Shown here one piece after another: positions 33,129-42,670 of a stretch of 64,000 nt of DNA. Each line of letters starts with the position of its first letter. The stretch's first letter is position 1. The notes under the pieces were generated by a model. It was not told the origin of the DNA and ran no database searches. It saw only the letters and a list, made by a program, of their open reading frames with translations. Both the position numbers and the translations under genes were made by a program. This stretch comes from an uncultured Coriobacteriia bacterium (GTDB lineage: Bacteria > Actinomycetota > Coriobacteriia > Coriobacteriales > QAMH01): the NCBI GenBank assembly GCA_959608885.1, contig CAUHSG010000005.1, positions 41,248 to 105,247 of the forward strand. Reading direction: 5' to 3'.

Positions 33129-34892
33129 ATGGCGTTTATGAATAGTTCCGAGTTGGGGCAATGCCCTACCGCCCAGCTTCTCATCGAAAACGAAATTCCT
33201 TCCCGCATCGCAGCCAAGGATGGCTCCGTCTTCAACTTCTCTGCAGAGGCCGCCGCGTGCGCGGCGACGCGTCTGGGGTGGACCACGCTCGCGAGCAAGC
33301 CACCGCGCGACCCTGCCGAAATCGCCATCATCGCTCAACAGGCACGTGGCGAAGGACTCGACGCCGTCGTGCTCATCGGTCAAGGCGGTTCTGCCCAGGC
33401 TCCGCAAACGGTCACCAAACTCTATAGCCTCGAGGTCACCGGTGAGGTGCCATTCAAGACGATGGACGCCCTCTCGCCGGTCTACGTTAATCACATCCTC
33501 GGCTCCTCCGACCCCGCACGCACGCTTTACATCGTGTCGAGCAAGTCCGGCACCACGCTCGAGCCCACGGTGCTTTCCCACGTGTGCTGGAAGTACGTCT
33601 GCGCGCATCTGGGCGCCGAGCGAGCTGGCTCTCGTTTCATAGCCATCACCGACCCGAATACCGAGCTCGAACATGTCGCACGCAAGAATCACTGGCGAGC
33701 CATCATCCACGGCGAGCCTGACGTGGGTGGTCGCTATTCGGCGCTATCCGCGTTCGGCCTGCTGCCTATGGCGGCAATCGGCATCGACATCGAGCGCATG
33801 CTCGAAGACGCCACGCCGATGGAGAAGCTCTGCGCTTCTGATTCGCCCGACAATCCGGCTATCTGGCTTGCCGCCTTCCTCTACGACAACCTCAAGGCGG
33901 GGCGCGACAAGTTCTCGTTGCTCATGCCACCGAGCAAGCAGGTCTTCGGCCTGTGGGTCGAGCAACTCGTAGCCGAGTCGCTCGGCAAAGCGGGCGTTGG
34001 CATATTGCCCAACGTCGAGGTCGACGCCGGCATTCTCTCCGACTCCCATCCCGATCGCTGCGCCATCCTCTGCAACATGGACAGCGACGAAGCCTTCGAG
34101 CACGCTCGTACCTGCGTGCATCCCGATATCCCGGTCTTCCGACTGGACATCCCCGACAGCACGGCCATGACGCGCTACTTCCTCATCTGGGAATACGCCG
34201 TCGCCTTCTGCGGCTGGCTCATGCAAATCGACCCCTTCGACCAACCCGACGTGGAGAGCACCAAGGCGGCGACACGCCAGATCCTCTACAACCAGGGTGG
34301 CCGATTCGATGTTCCCGAAGACGTGTGGGGCAAGCCCGCATACGAGGAGTTCGAGCTCGATTCGTGCGGATACGCCGACCGCGTATACGTGAGTTCGGCG
34401 CTGCTTGACACGCTCGACGGCGAGAACGAGGACATCGATGCGAATGCCGCATTGCGCCTGCTCTTCTGCTCGATCAAGGACAACGACTACTTCAGCCTAA
34501 ATGCGTTTTTGCCCTTCAAGGGAGTCGGACGTCGCGAGACTCTCGAGAAGATACGTCATCGTGCAGCAGACCGCCTCGACGTGTGCTCCTGCCTCGAGAT
34601 TGGCCCACGCTATCTGCACTCGACCGGCCAGCTGCATAAGGGCGGCCCCAACACGGGCGTCTTCCTCGTCGTTAGCGCGGACGAACCCTTCGACATCACC
34701 GTTCCGCACGAGGACTTCACGCTTGGTGACGTGGCGAACGCCGAGGCGCTTGGCGATTTCTCGGCTCTGGCAAGCCGCGGACGACGCGCCATCTACATCC
34801 ACCTGAAGGACAACGACGACAAATTCCTGTCTTCGTTTGCCAATGATGCCTGCTCGGCCATCTCGGCCGCATATGCCCTGCGCACACGCTAG
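33129..34892 (+). CDS. pgi: Glucose-6-phosphate isomerase
   Basis: Interconverts glucose-6-P and fructose-6-P. The 587-residue protein shows the SIS-fold phosphate-binding loops VLIGQGGSAQAP and IVSSKSGTTLEP, the signature GGRYSALSAFGLLPM, and NQGGRFDVPEDVWG. It resembles the PGI half of actinobacterial transaldolase-PGI fusions, but no transaldolase domain is attached. AAGGAG lies 9 bp before ATG 33129; an in-frame GTG at 33123 is too close to it. Divergent from veg. Confidence 0.9.
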   Translation: MAFMNSSELGQCPTAQLLIENEIPSRIAAKDGSVFNFSAEAAACAATRLGWTTLASKPPRDPAEIAIIAQQARGEGLDAVVLIGQGGSAQAPQTVTKLYSLEVTGEVPFKTMDALSPVYVNHILGSSDPARTLYIVSSKSGTTLEPTVLSHVCWKYVCAHLGAERAGSRFIAITDPNTELEHVARKNHWRAIIHGEPDVGGRYSALSAFGLLPMAAIGIDIERMLEDATPMEKLCASDSPDNPAIWLAAFLYDNLKAGRDKFSLLMPPSKQVFGLWVEQLVAESLGKAGVGILPNVEVDAGILSDSHPDRCAILCNMDSDEAFEHARTCVHPDIPVFRLDIPDSTAMTRYFLIWEYAVAFCGWLMQIDPFDQPDVESTKAATRQILYNQGGRFDVPEDVWGKPAYEEFELDSCGYADRVYVSSALLDTLDGENEDIDANAALRLLFCSIKDNDYFSLNAFLPFKGVGRRETLEKIRHRAADRLDVCSCLEIGPRYLHSTGQLHKGGPNTGVFLVVSADEPFDITVPHEDFTLGDVANAEALGDFSALASRGRRAIYIHLKDNDDKFLSSFANDACSAISAAYALRTR

Positions 34893-34907
34893 AGAGCAGA
34901 TGCGGCG

Positions 34908-35537
34908 ATGGTGCTCTACGCCTGCACGAGCGGCATCCTGGGATGGACTGGCATGACGGCCCTCGCCCGAGGCTCGTTGCGTGCGCGCGACCTTGCAGAT
35001 GGCATCAGTCTGCCCTTGCGCGCGCTCGTCGCGCTCATATGTGCAATTGGAGCGCTTGGTGCCTGGTTCTTGCTCGATGACTTCATCTGTTGTCTGAGCT
35101 TCTCGTTTGCATGTGCGTGCATGAGTGCATTACTCGTCTGCGACCTGCGTGAACATGTCTTGCCGACCGAGCTCGTGGCGGGACTGCTCGTTTTCGCGCT
35201 CGTCTTTCGCGTAACGGCAAGCGGAATCGGAGGTGCGTTCGCAATCGCGTTGCCAGCAGGACTCATCGCCGGTAGCCTATTGCTTGCCAATCACTTGCGC
35301 ATGCGCCATGGAGCAGACGAGCTCATCGGGTCGGGCGACGTGCGCATGATCGTGCCATTCACGCTCTTCTCGGGCATCGATGGCATCATGGCCGGCGTAT
35401 TCGCTTGCGCTACGCTCATGGGAGCACTTGCGCTCGTGCAGCTCGCCTGCGGCAAAGCGCACCGCAACACGCACATCGCGCTCGCGCCTGGTCTCGTTGC
35501 CTGGCTCTTCGTGGGAACGCTGCTGCCGTTGCTATAG
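34908..35537 (+). CDS. Type IV prepilin peptidase (A24 family)
   Basis: A 209-residue membrane protein of about seven helices. The two catalytic aspartates of the A24 family are visible in CDLREHVLPTELV (near 81) and GSGDVRMIVPF (near 146). The N-terminal zinc/methylase domain of PilD is absent, as in the smaller CpaA/TadV-like enzymes. It begins 15 bp after pgi. No pilin or secretion ATPase genes are next to it, so its substrates must be encoded elsewhere. Confidence 0.82.
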   Translation: MVLYACTSGILGWTGMTALARGSLRARDLADGISLPLRALVALICAIGALGAWFLLDDFICCLSFSFACACMSALLVCDLREHVLPTELVAGLLVFALVFRVTASGIGGAFAIALPAGLIAGSLLLANHLRMRHGADELIGSGDVRMIVPFTLFSGIDGIMAGVFACATLMGALALVQLACGKAHRNTHIALAPGLVAWLFVGTLLPLL

Positions 35538-35748
35538 TCTCTTCGGTCGAAATAACGAAGGAACAATGAATTCGGGTGTTGTATTGCGCGCTCGAAGGCA
35601 TCTTGAGCAGAGCTGCGCTGAACTCGATGCGGTTTTGCGAGGACTGTCTGAGCGTGCGATCTTTGCACGCGAGTCCCGCAGCGGCATCGAGCGAAGCGTA
35701 GCTCGAATGCGAAAGCAAGCCCTCGAGCACGCAATGCAACAAAGCCTC

Positions 35749-37323
35749 TTACCCCTCGAGCAGCTTGTTTGCAACCCGGATGCCATCGAGAGCGGCCGAC
35801 ATGATGCCTCCCGCATAGCCAGCGCCCTCGCCGCACGGATACACGCCATGCACGCGCGTCGCCATAAGCGTGCGAGGATCACGCACGATGCGCACCGGCG
35901 AAGAGCTGCGCGCCTCGATGCCCGTGAGCAGCGCTCCGGGATCGGCAAATCCATGAAGACTGTGATCAAGCACGGGCAGCGCTTCGTGCAAGGCAGCCCT
36001 CGCAAAACCCGGCAAGCAAGTATCCATAGGTACCTCGGCAACGCCCAGCGGATAGCTCGCCTCGGGCTTCGTGTGCGCTGCCCCTGTCAGCCCGGCAAAG
36101 TCGCCCACGCGCTGCGCGGGCGCATGCCAATCTGCGCCACCGACCGCAAAGGCCGCCTGCTCCCAGCGACGTTGGAACTCGATGCCCGAGAGCGAATCTG
36201 TCGCATCGTCAAAGTCGTCGGGTGTCACGTTGCATAGCAGCGCTGCGTTGGCATTTGCCCCATCGCGTGCCTGCCGTGACATGCCGTTCACGCAGAGGCC
36301 GCCTTCTTCGCTTGAAGCGGCAACAACCTCGCCACCGGGGCACATGCAAAAGGTGTAGACCGATCGCCCGTTTTCCAGATGACACGCGAGCTTGTAGTCG
36401 GCAGCTCCCAGGGCAGGGTGGCCCGCTGCCTGCCCATACTGAGCGCGGTTGATGAATTCCTGTTCGTGCTCGATGCGCACGCCGATGGAAAATGGCTTTT
36501 GCTCAAGCTCAAAACCGAGCTCCTTGAGCAGCGCAAAGGTATCGCGCGCCGAATGTCCGCAGGCCAAGATGAGTCGTGATGCCTCGAGCTCGTAGCTTGC
36601 GCCGTCACACGCGAGCGTGATGCCACATAAGACGCCCGCCGCATCGATGCGCATCCCCACAAGCTGCGTATGAAAGCGCACCTCGCCACCACAGGCGATG
36701 ATGCGCTCGCGCATACGCTTGACGACTCCGCTCAGCACATCCGTTCCTATGTGTGGCTTGGCCTGCCACAGTATCTCGGAGGGTGCACCCGCCGCGACGA
36801 AGGTCTCGAGCACGCACGCAATCTGCGGAGAGTTCTTGCCGGTCGTGAGCTTACCATCAGAGAAGGTACCAGCGCCGCCCTCGCCAAACTGCACGTTACT
36901 CGCCGTGTCGAGCACGCGTGTGCGGTGAAAGCACTCGACATCGACTGTGCGCTCCTCGACAGGTGCGCCACGTTCGATGACGAGCGGACACAAGCCTGCT
37001 TCGGCAAGCTCGAGGGCCGCAAAGAGACCGGCAGGGCCTGTCCCCACCACGATTGGCCGCGCGCCATCGCCTCGGCATTCGGGCAATGGCCAATCCTCGA
37101 TAGGACGCACCATCTGCGGTGCCCCCTCGCCATCACCGATGCCAGCAGTCACGACGAAGTGCACGTCGCTTTTACGCCGTGCGTCGACGGAACGGCGCAG
37201 CAAATACGCGCGCCTCACGCCCAGGATATCGGCAAGTGCCTGCGAAGATCGATCGGGGCACAGGTCACGCGCGACCGCGAGGCCCTGATCCAAGGTGAGC
37301 TTGATATTGGGGCGCTTTTCCAC
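35749..37323 (-). CDS. FAD-dependent oxidoreductase (COG2509 type)
   Basis: A 524-residue flavoprotein. A short N-terminal domain (VRRAYLLRRSVDARRKSD) precedes the dinucleotide-binding loop VGTGPAGLFAALELAEAGL near residue 92. NVQFGEGGAGTFSDGKL, LACGHSARDTF, TFCMCPGGEVVAAS and YPCGEGAGYAGGIMSAALDG follow. This motif series marks a widespread but uncharacterised FAD-dependent dehydrogenase family. The start is GTG. It precedes nothing obviously related; lysC ends 12 bp upstream on the same strand. Confidence 0.85.
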   Translation of the reverse strand: MEKRPNIKLTLDQGLAVARDLCPDRSSQALADILGVRRAYLLRRSVDARRKSDVHFVVTAGIGDGEGAPQMVRPIEDWPLPECRGDGARPIVVGTGPAGLFAALELAEAGLCPLVIERGAPVEERTVDVECFHRTRVLDTASNVQFGEGGAGTFSDGKLTTGKNSPQIACVLETFVAAGAPSEILWQAKPHIGTDVLSGVVKRMRERIIACGGEVRFHTQLVGMRIDAAGVLCGITLACDGASYELEASRLILACGHSARDTFALLKELGFELEQKPFSIGVRIEHEQEFINRAQYGQAAGHPALGAADYKLACHLENGRSVYTFCMCPGGEVVAASSEEGGLCVNGMSRQARDGANANAALLCNVTPDDFDDATDSLSGIEFQRRWEQAAFAVGGADWHAPAQRVGDFAGLTGAAHTKPEASYPLGVAEVPMDTCLPGFARAALHEALPVLDHSLHGFADPGALLTGIEARSSSPVRIVRDPRTLMATRVHGVYPCGEGAGYAGGIMSAALDGIRVANKLLEG

Positions 37324-37335
37324 GCGCCGTCTCGC

Positions 37336-38616
37336 CTAGCGACCCTTGTTGGCCTTGGCGGCGAGTTCCTCGGCAGACAGCTGCGTCTCCTCGAAGACCT
37401 TGGTGCCGTCGAGACCGAACGCGGTGTGCAGCAAGCGCACCGCCTCCTCGGCACTCTCGGCCGGAATGACGACACTCGTGCGGATGTCGGAGGTCGAAAT
37501 CATCGAGATGTTGATGCCGCCCTCGGCAAGCGTGCGGAACATCTGCGCCGCGACGCCGGAGTTGACCTTCATGCCCGCGCCGATGATGGAGACCTTGGCG
37601 ACCTCGTCGGTGATGAGCAGCTCGCGTGCACCCAGCTCGCGCACGATGCGATCCATGACCTCGGTCGTTTTCTCGATATCGGCTTTAGGACTCGTGAACG
37701 TGATGTCAGTGTGACCGTTCTCGGAAAGGTTCTGGATGATCATGTCGACGCCAAGGTTGGCATCGGCCATCGCGCCGAAGACCTTTGCGGCAACACCCGT
37801 GGTATCGGGCACGTCGCGAATCGTGAACTTGGCTTCCGAAAGGTCATGCGCAACGCCGCTGATAATCGCCTTTTCCATAGTGGGGTCATACTCCTTCACC
37901 AACGTGCCCGGCTCATCGCTAAACGACGAGCGGCAATGTATCACCACGCCAAAGTTACGCGCGAACTCGATGCAGCGCTTGTGCAGCACGCCCGCACCAC
38001 CCGCGGCCATCTCGAGCATTTCCTCGTAGCTAATCTGGTCAACCTTGCAGGCACGCGGAACGATGCGCGGATCTGCCGTGTAGACGCCGGCGACGTCCGT
38101 GTAGATCTCGCAGACATCAGCCTTGATGCCCGCCGCGATGGCGACCGCCGTCGTGTCCGAGCCACCACGCCCCAGCGTCGTGATGTCTCCCGCTGCGTCG
38201 ATTCCCTGGAATCCTGCGACGATGACGATGCGGCCCTCGGAGAGCGCCACGCGGATGCGATCGGCGTGGATTTCGCGAATCGACGCCTTGCCGTGCACGC
38301 TATCGGTAATGAGACCAATCTGACGACCGGAAAGGCTGATGGCCTCCTCACCGAGCTCGGCGACGGCCATGGCCAGAAGCGACATCGAAACCATCTCGCC
38401 CGTGGACAGAAGCGTATCCATCTCGCGAGGGTCGGGGCTATCGGAAATGGAGCTTGCAAGCGCCACGAGGTCGTCGGTCGTCTTGCCCATGGCCGAGACT
38501 ACGGCGACAACACTATCGCCAGCACGCTTGCGACTGACGATGCGCTGGGCGACACTCCTGATGCGCTCCGGATTCGCGACGGATGTTCCGCCGAATTTTG
38601 CAACTACTACAGACAT
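37336..38616 (-). CDS. lysC: Aspartate kinase
   Basis: First step of the aspartate family (Lys, Thr, Met, diaminopimelate). The 426-residue protein begins VVAKFGGTSVANPERI, has GRGGSDTTAVAIAAG and YTDVAGVYTADPRI in the kinase domain, and two C-terminal ACT domains for feedback control (second near VSIIGAGMKVNSGVAAQMFRTL, in two stretches). The start is placed at ATG 38616 because of the family opening; the ribosome site is weak. asd, the next enzyme, is 9 kb away in this window. Confidence 0.95.
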   Translation of the reverse strand: MSVVVAKFGGTSVANPERIRSVAQRIVSRKRAGDSVVAVVSAMGKTTDDLVALASSISDSPDPREMDTLLSTGEMVSMSLLAMAVAELGEEAISLSGRQIGLITDSVHGKASIREIHADRIRVALSEGRIVIVAGFQGIDAAGDITTLGRGGSDTTAVAIAAGIKADVCEIYTDVAGVYTADPRIVPRACKVDQISYEEMLEMAAGGAGVLHKRCIEFARNFGVVIHCRSSFSDEPGTLVKEYDPTMEKAIISGVAHDLSEAKFTIRDVPDTTGVAAKVFGAMADANLGVDMIIQNLSENGHTDITFTSPKADIEKTTEVMDRIVRELGARELLITDEVAKVSIIGAGMKVNSGVAAQMFRTLAEGGINISMISTSDIRTSVVIPAESAEEAVRLLHTAFGLDGTKVFEETQLSAEELAAKANKGR

Positions 38617-38693
38617 GCCCGGAATACTAGCAAAAAAACCTGCATCTCGGGCCCGATTTCGCACTTCCGTACACTTTTGGTACTATATCCCCC

Positions 38694-39284
38694 ATGAATA
38701 CTGCAGAAGAAAAGGCAGTGCAGCGCGAAAGCATGCGTGCCAAACGTAATTCGATCGCAGCTGATGTTCGCAAGACGTACGAGGCGGCTTTAGAAGACAG
38801 GCTTCTCAATTTGCCAGCCCTCAAGCATGCGAAATGCATCGCCGTCTATTATCCCACCGGGTCAGAAGCACGATTCGTCTCGAATAGGGAGAAGCTGTTC
38901 CTGTTCGACCAACGCCCCGTTATCGCCTTTCCTCTCGTGCGCTCCGAGACGAACATGTCGTTTTTCTCCTTCGACATGAACGATGACTGGAGCGTGCTCG
39001 AAACGCCGCGGGAGATAGTGACCGACCTCGACCCCGCCCGTCATGTCCTGCCGGAAAACATCGACCTCATGCTCGTGCCGGGCATCGCCTTCGACAGGCA
39101 CGGCAATCGCCTGGGGCAAGGCGGCGGCTTTTACGATCGCTTCCTTCCGTACCTGAGCGCAGACAGCATGACCATCGGCATTGCTTTTGACGAGCAAGTC
39201 ATCGATGAGGTGCCACACGAGGCAACCGACTGTCGCGTCGACTACATCGTTACCCCCACGCGCGTCATCACCGCAGAGAAATAG
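38694..39284 (+). CDS. 5-formyltetrahydrofolate cyclo-ligase
   Basis: Returns 5-formyl-THF to 5,10-methenyl-THF with ATP. The 196-residue protein has KRNSIAADVRKTYEAAL at the N-terminus and the signature LVPGIAFDRHGNRLGQGGGF followed by YDRFL. No Shine-Dalgarno precedes the ATG, and TACTATAT lies about 14 bp upstream, so the message could be leaderless. Divergent from lysC with 77 bp between starts. Confidence 0.93.
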   Translation: MNTAEEKAVQRESMRAKRNSIAADVRKTYEAALEDRLLNLPALKHAKCIAVYYPTGSEARFVSNREKLFLFDQRPVIAFPLVRSETNMSFFSFDMNDDWSVLETPREIVTDLDPARHVLPENIDLMLVPGIAFDRHGNRLGQGGGFYDRFLPYLSADSMTIGIAFDEQVIDEVPHEATDCRVDYIVTPTRVITAEK

Positions 39285-39330
39285 GACAGCAATTGCCGAG
39301 ACGGATGGTTATGTGACAAGTGTCTCGTAA

Positions 39331-39363
39331 CCAGACAAAAGTGCCCCGGCGAGGTTTGTCTGG
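39331..39363. repeat. GACAAA hairpin repeat / bidirectional terminator (copy a)
   Basis: CCAGACAAA (39331-39339) and TTTGTCTGG (39355-39363) form a perfect 9-bp stem, followed on the plus strand by TTTTAG. It separates the convergent cyclo-ligase and acyl-CoA ligase genes. The core GACAAAAGTGCCCCGGCGA is repeated, inverted, in the hairpin at 47548-47584. Confidence 0.75.
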
Positions 39364-39365
39364 TT

Positions 39366-40604
39366 TTAGTACCTGTTGTCGAAGATGCGGGTCGTCTTCT
39401 TCTCGCTTCGCGGCAAGTCCTCGATATCGACGGGCTTGACCTGTGGCGTGAAGCCAATGCGGTTCTTGAACTCCGTCGCGAGGGTCTCCTCGATGTTGTA
39501 CTTGTTGGCGCCCGACTCGACCTCGACGAAGATCGTCGCGATGTCCTTGCCGTTGAGATGGTCGATCATCATCTGGTATTCGCTACTCGCGCCATCGACC
39601 GCGGCGATGACCTCCTCGATCTGCGCCGGGAACATGTTGACGCCATGCACCTTGACCATGTCATCGGTGCGTCCCGTGATGATGTCGATACGCGGATGCT
39701 CGTTATGACCGCAGGCACAATCGCCCGGCACGATGCGCGAGAGGTCATGCGTGCGAAAGCGGATGAGCGGCGCGCCTTCCTTCTGCAGGGTCGTGAGCAC
39801 GATTTCGCCCGGCTCGCCATCGGGAACGGGCTTGCCGGTGGCAGGATCGACGATCTCGAGGTACACGTAGTCGCTCCAGATGTGCACGGCGCTATCAGCC
39901 TGGCAGTTGATGCCGATGCCGGGACCGTAGACCTCGGTGAGACCATAGATGTCGTAGAGCTCGACACCGAGCTCGTTTGCGATACGGCGGCGCATCTTCT
40001 CGCCCCAACGCTCGGAACCGATGATGCCCTTGCGGAGCTTGATCTGGTCGCCGATGCCACGCTTGGCGATTTCCTCGGCAAGACGCAACGCGTACGAGCT
40101 CGTCGCGCAAAGCACTGTGCTCTCGAGGTCCTGCATCATCTTGAGCTGCTTGTCAGTGTTGCCCGGGCCCATCGGAATTGCCATCGCACCGAGCAACTCG
40201 CAGCCGAGCTGGAAACCGATGCCGGCAGTCCATAGGCCGTACCCCGGCGTGATGTGCACGCGATCTTCTTTCGTCACACCTGCGTATTCGTAGCAGCGCG
40301 CGAACTGGATGGCCCAGTCCTCGACGTCCTTCTTCGTGTAGGGAATGATGACGGGCGTGCCCGTTGTGCCCGACGAGCTGTGTATGCGCACGATCTGCTC
40401 GGGAGGGACAGCGGCGATGCCCAGCGGATAGGCTTCTCGCAGGTCACCCTTATCGGTGAAGGGAAGCTGCTCGAAATCGCTCTGGTCCTTGATTGCGTCG
40501 ATGTCGATACCCGCGAACTTCTTCGCATAGAAGCCATCGGGAATCGAGACCAGCTTCTTGAGCTGGGCCTTGATGATGTTGAATTGCTCTTCGGTCATGT
40601 GCAT
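39366..40604 (-). CDS. paaK: Phenylacetate-CoA ligase-like acyl-CoA synthetase
   Basis: A 412-residue AMP-forming ligase of the PaaK group. The ATP-binding P-loop is RIHSSSGTTGTPVIIPYT. IYGLTEVYGPGIGINCQ, the ITGRTDDMVKVHGVNMFP hinge and a late catalytic Lys in LPRSEKKTTRIF follow. Members activate aryl-acetates or related acids to CoA thioesters; in anaerobes they often serve aromatic 2-oxoacid metabolism. ATG 40604 with GAAAGG fits the family start, and the 75-codon longer frame is discarded. The VIT gene is 19 bp upstream. The exact acid is not certain. Confidence 0.88.
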   Translation of the reverse strand: MHMTEEQFNIIKAQLKKLVSIPDGFYAKKFAGIDIDAIKDQSDFEQLPFTDKGDLREAYPLGIAAVPPEQIVRIHSSSGTTGTPVIIPYTKKDVEDWAIQFARCYEYAGVTKEDRVHITPGYGLWTAGIGFQLGCELLGAMAIPMGPGNTDKQLKMMQDLESTVLCATSSYALRLAEEIAKRGIGDQIKLRKGIIGSERWGEKMRRRIANELGVELYDIYGLTEVYGPGIGINCQADSAVHIWSDYVYLEIVDPATGKPVPDGEPGEIVLTTLQKEGAPLIRFRTHDLSRIVPGDCACGHNEHPRIDIITGRTDDMVKVHGVNMFPAQIEEVIAAVDGASSEYQMMIDHLNGKDIATIFVEVESGANKYNIEETLATEFKNRIGFTPQVKPVDIEDLPRSEKKTTRIFDNRY

Positions 40605-40623
40605 GATGCGTAAACCTTTCAAA

Positions 40624-41499
40624 TTAGACGTCGACGCCAAGAAACGTGCGAACAGCGTATCCCAAAACGAAGGACAGTGCTGCGACACCAAGCGAAATGG
40701 CGCACATCTGTCCGAAGTTCTTGCCAAACGGAACGTCGCGCGCAACGGAAGTGTAGAAGTTGAACGCAGCGAGAATGAGCACGACAAACACGAGCATGAT
40801 GCCCATGGCGAGCAGATACATCTTGTCATCGAGAATGAGGTAGGGCAGCAGCAAAATCACGACGGTGATGAAATATGCGCCGCCTGTCATGAGGCCGGAT
40901 TTTGCCGCATCGCCCTTGCCATCGCTACGTTCGGCGAGATATTCGCTCGCCGCCATCGAAAGCGTGGCCGCAACGCCGGTGATAAGACCGGAAAGCGCAA
41001 TGAGGCGCGTGTTCTGCATGGCGAGCGTAAGGCCGGCAAGCGTACCGGTGATTTCGACGATGGCGTCGTTCATGCCAAGAATCATCGCGCCTACATAGGA
41101 GAGGCGCTTCTCGTTGAGCAGGCCAAAAAGCTCGTCTTCGCGCCTTTGCTCGTCGGCCTCCATCTTCTCGACCTCGGGAATCTCATCGAGCAGCTTCTTG
41201 GAGTGGCTGACGAACTTGATCTTGCGCCGATCCATGAGCTTGGCGGCAAAGGTGAAGCCGAAGAGCCGTGCCATGCGCGCGTAGCGCTTGACCTTACGCT
41301 CGTCAGGTTTGACCTGGCTGTTGGTGTAGGCCTCGAGGACCCTGGCTTGACTTGCGACCTCATCGGCTATCTTGACGAGCGCCTCGCGATTGGCATCGTC
41401 CTTGATGGAGCTTACCATCGCATGATAGGCGGCGGCTTCCGTTGTCTCGCTTTGCTGAATGCGAAGGAGGACCTTCTGCGTTTGCGTGCTGTATGCCAT
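40624..41499 (-). CDS. VIT1/CCC1-family metal transporter with N-terminal ferritin-like domain
   Basis: A 291-residue protein. The first 130 residues are helical and rubrerythrin/ferritin-like (QQSETTEAAAYHAMVSSI and the EKMEADEQRREDELFG helix supply Glu/His ligands). Five membrane helices of the VIT type follow (GMNDAIVEITGTLAGLTLAM, then AATLSMAASEYLAERSDG with the conserved metal-site Glu). Family members export Fe(II) or Mn(II); the fused di-iron-like domain resembles that of MbfA-type iron exporters. It lies upstream of the acyl-CoA ligase on the same strand, but the link is probably only positional. Confidence 0.87.
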   Translation of the reverse strand: MAYSTQTQKVLLRIQQSETTEAAAYHAMVSSIKDDANREALVKIADEVASQARVLEAYTNSQVKPDERKVKRYARMARLFGFTFAAKLMDRRKIKFVSHSKKLLDEIPEVEKMEADEQRREDELFGLLNEKRLSYVGAMILGMNDAIVEITGTLAGLTLAMQNTRLIALSGLITGVAATLSMAASEYLAERSDGKGDAAKSGLMTGGAYFITVVILLLPYLILDDKMYLLAMGIMLVFVVLILAAFNFYTSVARDVPFGKNFGQMCAISLGVAALSFVLGYAVRTFLGVDV

Positions 41500-41599
41500 G
41501 CGATGCTTCTCCCGTTAGGTGTGAATTCATTATAGCCAATCGAGATGGATGAGAGGCTTGCCAGGACATTTTCCCGAACGAGAAGGCGGGTAACAAAAA

Positions 41600-41618
41600 A
41601 GCCGCCTGATAGGCGGCT
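41600..41618 (-). terminator. Terminator of the tRNA-Phe transcript
   Basis: AGCCGCCT (41600-41607) and AGGCGGCT (41611-41618) form an 8-bp stem with loop GAT, followed on the minus strand by a T-run (complement of 41595-41600). Confidence 0.85.
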
Positions 41619-41630
41619 TGAAACTTTGAA

Positions 41631-41706
41631 TGGTGGCTAGAGAGGGACTTGAACCCCCGGCACAGGGATTTTCAGTCCCCTGCTCTACCAACTGAGCTAC
41701 CTAGCC
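41631..41706 (-). tRNA. tRNA-Phe (anticodon GAA)
   Basis: A 76-nt cloverleaf with encoded CCA. Acceptor stem GGCTAGG/TCTAGCC (one G-T), discriminator A, D arm GCTCAGTTGGTAGAGC, anticodon loop CTGAAAA giving GAA, T loop TTCAAGT. Confidence 0.97.
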
Positions 41707-41752
41707 ACGGCGCTTAACAGCAGCGGTTAGTTTACCAAAACGAGCGTCGCGG

Positions 41753-42466
41753 TCAAGCATCGTTCCTCAGGAGGTCCACGGCCTGGCATGCGAGGTCCCT
41801 GATTTCGCCGTCTTCGCTTTCCGACAGCTCGAGAAGCGAATCGAGTGCGGCGAGGTCCTTGAAGTGCGCAAGCGCCTCGATGGCATAGCGCACAACCCAC
41901 TCGTAGTCATCGTCAAGCGCCTCGATGCACGCCTCGGTCGTCTGCTTATCAGCTGGAAAGTGCCCGAGCGTCCAAACGCATGCCGCACGCAGCTCGCCCT
42001 CCTCGTCACCGAGAGCACCGAGAAGCGCAACGCGTGCTTGCTCGATGAGAGCGCCGTTCGTCGTGATGTCGAAGCCGACAAGTTCGGAGCGCTCGCCGAT
42101 GGCCGTCGCCGCGGCCACGCGGATGGCAGACGCGACCCCGTTGTCTATCACAAGCTCGCAAAGCTTGTCGAGGCAACGCGTTGTGGGAATCTGTCCGAGC
42201 GACCACGCGCAGTTCACGCCGACGCGCTCGTTCGGATCGTTCAGGCACTCGACAAGCGCCTCGTACGCGCGATCGTCACCGAAGATGCCAAGCGCGGTTG
42301 CGGCTGCCGCGCGCACCTCGTCGACGGGATCGAACAGGCAGACGAGCACAGGCGCAAACCCACGCGGATCAGCAAGCTTGGCCAGAGCCGCGACCGCCAT
42401 CGCGCGGGCACGCGGATCATCGTCATGTGTGAACTCAATGAGCAGTTCGAATTTTTCTGCGGGCAT
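41753..42466 (-). CDS. HEAT-repeat protein
   Basis: A 237-residue all-helical repeat protein with five to six HEAT/PBS-lyase-type units. Examples are DPRARAMAVAALAKLADPRG, DEVRAAAATALGIFGDDRA and NERVGVNCAWSLGQIP, each spaced about 31-35 residues. Such solenoids bind other proteins; no catalytic motif is visible. GGAGGGG precedes the ATG. It lies between tRNA-Phe and tRNA-Val with no partner gene to suggest a role. Confidence 0.85.
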   Translation of the reverse strand: MPAEKFELLIEFTHDDDPRARAMAVAALAKLADPRGFAPVLVCLFDPVDEVRAAAATALGIFGDDRAYEALVECLNDPNERVGVNCAWSLGQIPTTRCLDKLCELVIDNGVASAIRVAAATAIGERSELVGFDITTNGALIEQARVALLGALGDEEGELRAACVWTLGHFPADKQTTEACIEALDDDYEWVVRYAIEALAHFKDLAALDSLLELSESEDGEIRDLACQAVDLLRNDA

Positions 42467-42526
42467 CTCGCCCCTCCATTCCTTATCTGTACTTTGGGGG
42501 ATTTTACGCTAAAATGCCAAGGCACT

Positions 42527-42601
42527 GGGCGATTAGCGCAGCGGGAGCGCATCTGCCTTACAAGCAGAGGGCCGCAGGTTCGAACCCTGCATCGCCCACC
42601 A
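42527..42601 (+). tRNA. tRNA-Val (anticodon TAC)
   Basis: A 75-nt cloverleaf with encoded CCA. Acceptor stem GGGCGAT/ATCGCCC, D arm GCGCAGCGGGAGCGC, anticodon stem CTGC/GCAG around CTTACAA giving TAC, T loop TTCGAAC. Confidence 0.97.
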
Positions 42602-42611
42602 GAGATTTCTT

Positions 42612-42632
42612 CGAGCCGCCCCGTGCGGCTCG
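42612..42632 (+). terminator. Terminator after tRNA-Val
   Basis: CGAGCCGC (42612-42619) and GCGGCTCG (42625-42632) form a perfect 8-bp stem with loop CCCGT, followed by TTTCATT. It ends the tRNA-Val transcript before the fumarase genes. Confidence 0.8.
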
Positions 42633-42670
42633 TTTCATTGTGTAGCCGTATCGATTGAGGACATGTGCAT

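Noticed and set aside
35566..36237. Plus-strand frame starting MNSGVVLRARRHLEQ with AAGGA upstream, after the prepilin peptidase
   Set aside because: The first 60 codons lie in a free 211-bp gap and look helical, but the rest is antisense to the FAD protein gene and has shadow-like composition. No recognisable domain; kept out of the features.
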